Below, one piece after another: positions 1 through 6,465 of a stretch of DNA of 6,465 bases (positions are counted from its first letter, which is position 1; each line of letters opens with the position of its first letter). Source of the DNA: Pleionea sp041591085. Its GTDB lineage: Bacteria; Pseudomonadota; Gammaproteobacteria; Enterobacterales; Kangiellaceae. The stretch covers positions 1 through 6,465 of the forward strand of contig JBFHSP010000166.1 in assembly GCA_041591085.1 (NCBI GenBank), read 5' to 3'. Below the pieces are notes generated by a model. It saw only the letters and a program-made list of their open reading frames with translations. It had not been told where the DNA came from and searched no databases. The position numbers and the translations under genes were made by a program.

Positions 1-1331
1 ATGATAAGAGCTCCCCAAAGCGCCAAGTAAATTGAAGGACTGAATAGGTGTTTAGTGATGTATAGCGCGACCGCAATCATCATAACGCCAAATACGCTTT
101 TCACCGCATTCATCCAAGCGCCAGCATTAGGTAGCAATTTGCCTCCGCCAACACCAATTAAAATCAGCGGGATCCCCATACCAATTGCGAGTCCATATAA
201 ATAGATGGCGCCGACAACCGCATCTCCTACTTGGCTGATCCAAGTGAGTACCGCAATTAATGGAATGGTGACACAAGGAGAAACGACTGCTCCCGATATT
301 ACGCCCATGATCGCCGCACCAATATAGGTGCCGCTTTGTTGCTGATGACTAACGTTATTTAGTTTATTTTGCAAAGCGCTAGGCAATTGAATTTCGTAAA
401 ACCCAAACATACCTAGAGATAGAATTAGAAAAACAATCGCTGCTCCAATAACAAATGGTGGTGATTGCAATGTCGCAGTAGCTGATGCACCAACGCCAGC
501 GACAACAAAACCAATAATGACATAAGGAATTGCCATCGCTTGGGTATACGTCACCGAAAGCAAAAACGCTTTTGAGGAAGTAATGTGACTTCCTTGCCCA
601 GCAATAATGCTTGAAATAATAGGCATCATCGGAAATACGCAGGGCGTAAATGCAAGACCAATACCTAAAGCAATCAAAGAGAAAAATCCAAATAAAATGG
701 ACGAGTCATTGAGGGTATTAATAATTTTATCTTTTTCAGATACAAAATTATTTTGTGAGGCAGTAGAAAGCTCCATTGAGACTTGGCTATTGGCTGCAAT
801 GAAAGGTTCATTTGATGCGAGAGGGGGGCCACTCCATCGGTTAGATGCGGTCAAATCTGATTCTGAATAGTCTGACTCTTCAATGGCAGTGACATTATTG
901 GTTGCCACGTCTATTTTGAAAAAACGTGAAGTGGGCGGGTAGCAAAGCCCTGCGTCAGCACAGCCTTGAAACTCTAATTCTAATAAAAATGAATCGGCGT
1001 TTGAGAACGGAATACCAAAAGTAAGCTCTTTTGTATAAGTTTGTACCTCACCAAAATACTCATCGACTTTGCGTTTACCTTCAGGAATTATTATCTCACC
1101 CAGTTTTGCGCCTTTTAATTCCACTTTAAGTCGGTGTTGATATAAGTAATAACCATCGGCAATGGTGTAGGTTGCAATCACTTCGTCAGCATATCCGGCC
1201 AAAGAAATTGAAAAAGCCTGATCGACCTCTAAAAACTCATCGTTCGAGGCAAAAAGCTTTGATAAATCGGTTTGCTGCGCAAATGCAGAGCCAATAATAA
1301 TGGCCAATAAAAAGGAGATGCGTTTAATCAT
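1..1331 (-). CDS. dsbD: Thiol:disulfide interchange protein DsbD, N-terminal 443 codons (gene continues past the window's left edge)
   Basis: Inner-membrane reductase that passes electrons from cytoplasmic thioredoxin to periplasmic partners (DsbC, DsbG and CcmG in E. coli). Reading leftwards from the ATG at 1331, the frame is open to base 1. Residues 1-18 form a signal peptide ending in GSAFA. Residues about 19-145 are the periplasmic alpha domain with the redox pair Cys124/Cys130 in GCADAGLCYPP. After a Ser/Thr/Asn-rich linker (about 146-210) come at least six hydrophobic segments. The membrane redox cysteines are Cys231 (FTPCVFP) and Cys353 (VSPCVT), 122 residues apart, the same separation as Cys163/Cys285 in E. 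coli. The C-terminal thioredoxin-like domain lies outside the window. The ATG overlaps the cutA stop as ATGA, and the only nearby Shine-Dalgarno-like bases are weak, so translational coupling to cutA is likely. The linker is about 47 residues longer than in E. coli. Identification is firm; truncation is by the window edge, not a mutation. Confidence 0.96.
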   Translation of the reverse strand, partial: MIKRISFLLAIIIGSAFAQQTDLSKLFASNDEFLEVDQAFSISLAGYADEVIATYTIADGYYLYQHRLKVELKGAKLGEIIIPEGKRKVDEYFGEVQTYTKELTFGIPFSNADSFLLELEFQGCADAGLCYPPTSRFFKIDVATNNVTAIEESDYSESDLTASNRWSGPPLASNEPFIAANSQVSMELSTASQNNFVSEKDKIINTLNDSSILFGFFSLIALGIGLAFTPCVFPMMPIISSIIAGQGSHITSSKAFLLSVTYTQAMAIPYVIIGFVVAGVGASATATLQSPPFVIGAAIVFLILSLGMFGFYEIQLPSALQNKLNNVSHQQQSGTYIGAAIMGVISGAVVSPCVTIPLIAVLTWISQVGDAVVGAIYLYGLAIGMGIPLILIGVGGGKLLPNAGAWMNAVKSVFGVMMIAVALYITKHLFSPSIYLALWGALI

Positions 1332-1672
1332 GAATTTAAATACTCGTGGCTCCATTGCTCGTACGCTTGACTGGATTGCTCTGCTTTAAGAACAATAAAC
1401 TCGGGCTCATCAAAGGGATGCTCTTGTTCAAACCAATCAAGAATAGATTGCAAGTGTGACTGTTGGGTTTTAATTTTGAGCGGCCATTCTTGTTCATTAC
1501 ACAGCTTTTCTTGCCATACATAGAGCGAACGCTCGGCGGCGCTAATACTGACGCAAAAAGCCAGCTTTTGTTTCACTAGCTCCTGGGCAATACGCTCAGC
1601 TTCATCAAAGGAATGAACTGTGGTTAACAAAACGACAATGTTCGAATTTACAACTGAATTTGAACGGCTCAT
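1328..1672 (-). CDS. cutA: CutA family protein (divalent-cation tolerance protein CutA1)
   Basis: A 114-residue cytoplasmic protein of the CutA1 family, small trimeric ferredoxin-like proteins first linked to copper and divalent-cation tolerance in E. coli; the biochemical role is still debated. Family signatures visible are the LAFCVSI strand with Cys40, the SLYVWQEKL segment around Trp53, the KIKT strand (66-69) and the HPFDEPE motif (85-91), matching HPYQTPE in E. coli. Cys40 and His85 correspond to E. coli Cys39 and His83, but the third proposed copper ligand, Cys16, is Leu here. A TTG at 1696 would add eight residues, but the ATG at 1672 has an AAGGTG ribosome site four bases upstream and gives a length close to the 112 residues of E. 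coli, so I chose it. The stop overlaps the dsbD start (ATGA), indicating an operon cutA-dsbD as in E. coli. Confidence 0.93.
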   Translation of the reverse strand: MSRSNSVVNSNIVVLLTTVHSFDEAERIAQELVKQKLAFCVSISAAERSLYVWQEKLCNEQEWPLKIKTQQSHLQSILDWFEQEHPFDEPEFIVLKAEQSSQAYEQWSHEYLNS

Positions 1673-1676
1673 GTAG

Positions 1677-1682
1677 CACCTT
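1677..1682 (-). promoter_or_regulatory. Ribosome binding site deciding the cutA start
   Basis: On the minus strand AAGGTG is followed by CTAC and then the ATG at 1672 (six bases from AAGG to the ATG). The alternative in-frame TTG at 1696 lies upstream of this site, so the site favours the 114-residue product. Confidence 0.7.
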
Positions 1683-1719
1683 ATTTGAATGATCAACAGA
1701 CCCTACGATACTCGGGCGG

Positions 1720-1748
1720 AAAATAGGTCGTGTTCAGTATTTTCTCAA
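1720..1748 (-). promoter_or_regulatory. Probable sigma-70 promoter for cutA-dsbD
   Basis: Read on the minus strand, TTGAGA (1748-1743, five of six matches to the -35 consensus) is separated by exactly 17 bases from TATTTT (1725-1720, four of six matches to the -10 consensus). Transcription would start near 1713, leaving a leader of about 40 bases before the cutA ATG at 1672. A second, poorer candidate (CTGAAG, 17 bases, TATAAA; 1812-1784) lies just upstream. This gap of 173 bases between the signalling gene and cutA holds no clear terminator, so read-through from the upstream gene is also possible. Confidence 0.5.
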
Positions 1749-1845
1749 TAGACACTTATCTAATCACCCGATCCTTAACTCAGTTTATACATTAAAAACG
1801 AGAAAACTTCAGCGACTTGGCGATAGCGGTTGTTATTTTTGTGAC

Positions 1846-3771
1846 TCAGCGCGCTTCATGAGCCCAAATAAGATGAGTATCTGTACGACTATGCGCTTGT
1901 TCAAGCGCCGCTAATGTTCGTTTTACCAAACGTTGAACATCATAATCGCCGCCTAATTTTGACAGTCCGACCGATAAGCTCACTGACACATTGCCACTTT
2001 CATGAGCTATAGATGTGTTAGAAAACGATTGAGTTAAATAAGCCATAACCGCTTCGGCTTCGGCATCATTGCAGTTGGTTAAAATCACACCAATTTTCTG
2101 AGTGTCGAAAAAACCAATGCAATCGGTTTTTCTGAGCCGTTGTCTCAATAATCTGGCTAATTGTTGCAGGACGCGCTCGCCAAAGGCATAGCCGTACTCT
2201 GTATTGATTGACGATAATTGATTGATCTCAATAAACGCTAGGAACATGCTGGAGTTTTGTCGCATTGCACGTTCGGTTTCAATATTGAGCTGCTCTTTTA
2301 ACAGTGCGGTTGAATTGAGGCCCGTTTGGAAATCTCTGGCCAGCAGCGGTTGTAGGTTTCGAGTTCTTCGTGCGTAAAGCTCGGCTACAAACAACATTTG
2401 CTCTTTATTGACCGGTTTTGCAATGAATGCGGTGCCTCCAGAGGTCATCGCTTCGCGTTGTTTTTCAGGATTTTCTTCGGCTGATAAAAATACAATAGGA
2501 ATGGTAGAGAATCGTTCGATTTGTCTTAGTACTTTCGTGAGTTCTACTCCATTGCAATCGGGCATTTGCATATCCATAAAAATTACTTCGGGATCAAAGT
2601 TAGATAGCGCATTTAAAAGCTCTAAGGGCTCTTGGTTTACACAGGCTTCAAAACCCGCACCGGATAAAATTTTATCAATAAATTTTGCTTGGGCTTTGGA
2701 ATCTTCCATTACCGCTATTCGAAATGGCGTTGAGTTGCCTTGTTGCTCTAAAGTATCAATAAAATGAAGGAGTTTAGAAGTATCGATCGGCTTAGCCAAA
2801 AATAAGGTACTACCCAGTCGAATGCCTTTAAGTCGACTTTCTAAGGTATCGGTTTCTGCAAGTACAATCAGCTGACAAGTTTCACTCAGCGGTGCCTCAA
2901 TGGCGTCAGGAAAATCTTCAAGCTTGGCAATGACAATTTTAAGAGTATTGTTATTGGCTTCGTTGATCGCTGAAGTAATATCGGTCGAAATTATTTCGTA
3001 ACCAAAATCCGCCAACATACTTCGAGTATTGGCATGAATATGTTCTTCTTGAATGCTCCAATAAATGGTTATTTCGCTCGACTTATCAAGTAAGTCATTA
3101 GCCGAACTCATTTGAGATGACACAACGGTATGTTGAAACTCATATAATGAAGAAGCTTGTTGAACCGAGTCTATTTTTTTAAGAGCACTCTCTTTATGGT
3201 GGGTTTCTTGTTTAAGAGGGTGCTCCTGAGTCGGTGTATTCTCTTGCTTAAGAGCAGCTTCATCACTCGTCACTTGCTCGTTTTGAGCATGTTGCGTCAG
3301 TGCGGAGTTAGCATTTGAATCGGCTACATCGGTTTCTGTAGAGTGATTTTCGCCAGCAGCTGCAACTTCTTTATGTAACTTGCTTTCTTTTTGTTGCTGC
3401 TGCGCTTGTTTAACCGCTTGGTGAGAGCCCGGATTAATTTGTCCAAGCTTGAGTCTTTCGGCATGGCTTTCTAAGCGCTGAATAAACCGATTAATTAGAG
3501 GGCGCTGTGAGTCAAGGGTGTCGGCATCAAGCTTTAATTGGCTTTGGATGTGGCTGAGTAAGGTCGAAGTAGTTTCAATTTGATAGTCATCACAAATCTG
3601 TTTGGTTTTGCGAATTTGACTCTCCATCGCTTTAATTCTTACCGGATCGATATCGGTTGATGTCACTTCGGTAAGAAGTCTTGCAAATTGTTGCAGCTTA
3701 ATAGGAATACGCCGACAGACAATTTTTTGAAAGTTCGGATCTTTAGTATCGATGTTTGCAGTATTAGACAT
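1846..3771 (-). CDS. Multi-domain response regulator: pseudo-receiver, receiver and degenerate GGDEF domain
   Basis: Soluble 641-residue signalling protein with no signal peptide or membrane segment. Residues about 15-110 are helical and might be a degenerate HPt-like domain, but no phosphotransfer histidine motif is seen. Residues 115-230 are a Gln/Glu/Lys-rich linker. Residues 233-345 look like a receiver that has lost its acidic pair (Trp238-Ser239) and phosphorylated Asp (Lys283 instead) but keeps a Lys-Pro (327-328). Residues 350-470 are an intact receiver: Glu356-Asp357, phosphoacceptor Asp400 in MDMQMP, Ser430 and Lys452-Pro453. Residues 475-640 have a GGDEF fold, but the signature is DTQKI (556-560), and the metal-binding DxD region is changed (Glu515, Asn517), so cyclase activity is not expected. 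An RxxD motif (Arg547-Asp550) stands five residues before the signature, as in a cyclic-di-GMP inhibitory site. The arrangement resembles PleD and especially PopA of Caulobacter. No good ribosome site precedes the ATG. It is divergent from fxsA; the partner kinase is not in the window. Confidence 0.88.
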   Translation of the reverse strand: MSNTANIDTKDPNFQKIVCRRIPIKLQQFARLLTEVTSTDIDPVRIKAMESQIRKTKQICDDYQIETTSTLLSHIQSQLKLDADTLDSQRPLINRFIQRLESHAERLKLGQINPGSHQAVKQAQQQQKESKLHKEVAAAGENHSTETDVADSNANSALTQHAQNEQVTSDEAALKQENTPTQEHPLKQETHHKESALKKIDSVQQASSLYEFQHTVVSSQMSSANDLLDKSSEITIYWSIQEEHIHANTRSMLADFGYEIISTDITSAINEANNNTLKIVIAKLEDFPDAIEAPLSETCQLIVLAETDTLESRLKGIRLGSTLFLAKPIDTSKLLHFIDTLEQQGNSTPFRIAVMEDSKAQAKFIDKILSGAGFEACVNQEPLELLNALSNFDPEVIFMDMQMPDCNGVELTKVLRQIERFSTIPIVFLSAEENPEKQREAMTSGGTAFIAKPVNKEQMLFVAELYARRTRNLQPLLARDFQTGLNSTALLKEQLNIETERAMRQNSSMFLAFIEINQLSSINTEYGYAFGERVLQQLARLLRQRLRKTDCIGFFDTQKIGVILTNCNDAEAEAVMAYLTQSFSNTSIAHESGNVSVSLSVGLSKLGGDYDVQRLVKRTLAALEQAHSRTDTHLIWAHEAR

Positions 3772-3782
3772 AGGTCGTTATG

Positions 3783-3810
3783 GTTGTTTCTTGTTATTTC
3801 ATCCCCATTT
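3783..3810 (+). promoter_or_regulatory. Candidate heat-shock (sigma-32) promoter of fxsA
   Basis: CCCCATTT (3803-3810) matches the sigma-32 -10 consensus CCCCATNT exactly. Fourteen bases upstream lies GTTGTT (3783-3788), a weak version of the -35 (only the TTG core matches CTTGAA). The spacing is the same as in the groES promoter in this window. Transcription would begin near 3817, about 40 bases before the fxsA ATG. fxsA belongs to the sigma-32 regulon in E. coli as I recall it, which supports the reading; the poor -35 lowers confidence. Confidence 0.5.
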
Positions 3811-3822
3811 TAGGGGAATAAC
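3793..3822. repeat. Interrupted inverted repeat in the divergent intergenic region
   Basis: GTTATT and CCCC on the left pair with GGGG and AATAAC on the right, giving ten complementary positions with a four-base TCAT bulge in the left arm and a six-base loop ATTTTA. The inner CCCC and loop coincide with the proposed heat-shock -10 of fxsA. On the minus strand the loop reads TAAAAT, a possible -10 for the signalling gene. It could be an operator or chance; no U-tract follows on either strand, so it is not a terminator. Confidence 0.45.
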
Positions 3823-3856
3823 GAAAAGTTAAGATTGAATAAAGGTTAGTGTTTCT

Positions 3857-4357
3857 ATGTCTTGGTTGCCAGTGCTTTTTGTAATAATTCCATTCACTGA
3901 GCTGATGATTTTATTGAAAGTCGGTGCTTTGTGGGGTGTTTGGCCAACTTTGGGCTTAATCATCCTAACTGCAGGTATCGGATTTCAGTTGTTTCGCTAT
4001 CAAGGATTAAAGCTGCTGTCAGAAATTCAGGTAAAAATGAACCAAGGTCAAATGCCCTCAAATGAGCTTCTTGAGGGTGCTATGGTGCTGGTTGCAGGGG
4101 TGTTGATGATAACGCCTGGGTTGCTAACCGATGTTGTGGGACTTATTTGCTTAATTCCGATCACCCGCAAAATACTACTTAAGTGGGCGCAAAAACACGT
4201 GGTTGCCAGGGTTCAAACTCATGCGCACATTTATCAGCAAACCGGCTACTCCCATACTTATGAGGGCGAATACTCAGAGGAAAACAAACCTTCAGCGCAG
4301 CCAAAATCAAGCTCATCATCGCAAATAGAACATAATAATCCTTCGCAAAACTCATAA
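3857..4357 (+). CDS. fxsA: FxsA family inner-membrane protein
   Basis: A 166-residue inner-membrane protein of the FxsA family; in E. coli overproduction relieves F-plasmid exclusion of phage T7, while its normal role is not established. The start MSWLPVLFVIIPFTEL matches the family's N-terminus. Hydrophobic segments cover about 3-21, 25-45 and 72-101, the last containing PGLLTD (87-92). The highly conserved TYEGEY segment (134-139) corresponds to TFDGEY in E. coli. The tail from about 140 is hydrophilic and Ser-rich and looks disordered, as the charged tail does in E. coli. The AAAGG ribosome site is 11 bases from the ATG, longer than ideal. It lies directly upstream of groES, with a candidate heat-shock promoter of its own and no visible terminator after its stop, so some transcripts may run on into groESL. 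Confidence 0.93.
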   Translation: MSWLPVLFVIIPFTELMILLKVGALWGVWPTLGLIILTAGIGFQLFRYQGLKLLSEIQVKMNQGQMPSNELLEGAMVLVAGVLMITPGLLTDVVGLICLIPITRKILLKWAQKHVVARVQTHAHIYQQTGYSHTYEGEYSEENKPSAQPKSSSSSQIEHNNPSQNS

Positions 4358-4373
4358 TTTTTGAAGTAGAGGG

Positions 4374-4404
4374 GTTGACTGACTAAAATTCGCCCCCATA
4401 TAAG
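4374..4404 (+). promoter_or_regulatory. groESL promoter: sigma-32 promoter with an overlapping sigma-70-like promoter
   Basis: For sigma-32, GTTGAC (4374-4379) is followed after 14 bases by CCCCATAT (4394-4401), an exact match to the CCCCATNT -10. For sigma-70, TTGACT (4375-4380, five of six) is followed after 18 bases by TATAAG (4399-4404, five of six). The two share their -35 and staggered -10 elements, which would provide basal expression plus heat induction. No CIRCE (HrcA) inverted repeat is present. The groES leader is about 55-60 bases. Confidence 0.8.
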
Positions 4405-4464
4405 GCGCCAACGAAACTTAATCGTTCTAATATCAACAATTTATACCCATAGGGAGAAGTCTCA

Positions 4465-4752
4465 ATGAGCATTCGTCCATTACATGATCGCGTTGTTGTT
4501 CGTCGTTTAGCAGAAGAAACGACTAGCGCAGGTGGCATAGTTATTCCTGATAATGCAAAAGAAAAACCAAGCCGTGGCGAAATAATTGCTATTGGTAACG
4601 GCAAGCCTTTAGATAACGGTGACGTGCGTGCTTTAGCCGTAAAAGTAGGCGAGACCGTTTTATTTGGAAAGTTTGCTGGCACCGAAGTAAAAGTAAACGG
4701 AGAAGAACTTTTAGTGATGCGTGAAGACGACATCATGGCAGTAGTTGAATAA
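4465..4752 (+). CDS. groES: Co-chaperonin GroES (Hsp10)
   Basis: A 95-residue subunit of the heptameric lid that caps GroEL and closes the folding chamber in the cytoplasm. It starts with the family sequence MSIRPLHDRVVVRR. The mobile loop covers about 16-33 with the hydrophobic tripeptide Ile25-Val26-Ile27 that docks on the GroEL apical domain. KVGETVLFGKF (60-70) and the closing segment ELLVMREDDIMAVVE are typical. Length is close to the 97 residues of E. coli. The AGGGAG ribosome site (4451-4456) lies eight bases before the ATG. groEL follows after 45 bases with no terminator between, so the two form the standard bicistronic operon. Long open frames on the opposite strand here are shadows. 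Confidence 0.98.
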   Translation: MSIRPLHDRVVVRRLAEETTSAGGIVIPDNAKEKPSRGEIIAIGNGKPLDNGDVRALAVKVGETVLFGKFAGTEVKVNGEELLVMREDDIMAVVE

Positions 4753-4797
4753 TAGCTATTTTATAGTGATCCAATAAAGTTTTAAGAGGAATACATA

Positions 4798-6438
<1,641 letters not shown>

Positions 6439-6465
6439 CCTAGATTGAGTCCAATCGTATTAAAG

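Noticed and set aside
607..870. Open frame of 87 codons on the plus strand
   Set aside because: It lies wholly antisense to the well-supported dsbD frame and has no recognisable protein features.
1673..1696. Upstream TTG start extending cutA by eight residues
   Set aside because: The ATG at 1672 has a proper ribosome site between it and the TTG, and the shorter protein fits the family length.
1799..1845. Terminator downstream of the signalling gene
   Set aside because: The region has repeated AGCG words but no stable inverted repeat followed by a T-run on the minus strand.
2408..2767. Open frame of 119 codons on the plus strand inside the regulator gene
   Set aside because: Antisense shadow of the intact receiver domain; the minus-strand frame has clear conserved residues and this one has none.
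4410..4426. Small hairpin in the groES leader (AACGA, seven-base loop, TCGTT)
   Set aside because: A five-pair stem is within chance expectation and it does not cover the ribosome site, so an RNA thermometer is not supported.
4358..4464. CIRCE operator for HrcA before groES
   Set aside because: The TTAGCACTC/GAGTGCTAA repeat is absent; the sigma-32-type promoter explains regulation.
6443..6456. Possible terminator hairpin after groEL (GATTG, loop AGTC, CAATC)
   Set aside because: The stem is only five AT-rich pairs and no run of T follows before the window ends.

Overview
The window reads as an ordinary chromosomal segment of a moderately AT-rich gammaproteobacterium. The proteins match the gammaproteobacterial forms of DsbD, CutA, FxsA, GroES and GroEL. 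The gene order dsbD-cutA ... fxsA-groES-groEL is the same neighbourhood I recall from the Escherichia coli chromosome, where dcuA and aspA lie between cutA and fxsA and yjeH lies between fxsA and groS. The genus cannot be fixed from sequence alone; an Alteromonadales/Oceanospirillales-type marine lineage is plausible but is inference.

Layout. The minus strand carries, in transcription order, a 641-residue receiver/GGDEF-like signalling protein (3771 to 1846), then cutA (1672 to 1328), then dsbD (from 1331 leftwards, running off the window after 443 codons). cutA and dsbD overlap by four bases (ATGA) and share a good sigma-70-type promoter just upstream of cutA. The plus strand carries fxsA (3857-4357), groES (4465-4752) and groEL (4798-6438). 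The signalling gene and fxsA are divergent across an 85-base gap.

How the genes fit together. dsbD feeds reducing power from the cytoplasm to periplasmic thiol proteins, and cutA is a small trimeric protein historically linked to metal tolerance. groES and groEL form the chaperonin. fxsA is a small inner-membrane protein, and its upstream region carries a heat-shock-type -10 (CCCCATTT) at the same 14-base spacing as the stronger heat-shock promoter before groES. The groES promoter also contains an overlapping sigma-70-like promoter. The right half therefore looks like a heat-shock-controlled unit.

Most unusual item. The signalling protein has a helical N-terminal domain, a Gln/charged linker, a receiver lacking its phosphorylation residues, an intact receiver (Asp400) and a C-terminal GGDEF fold. 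In that fold the active-site motif has become DTQKI, yet an RxxD inhibitory-site motif (Arg547-Asp550) stands at the canonical distance. This suggests a PopA-like cyclic-di-GMP effector or scaffold rather than a diguanylate cyclase. I see no mobile element, CRISPR array, tRNA or rRNA, and no gene-free stretch above 300 bases.
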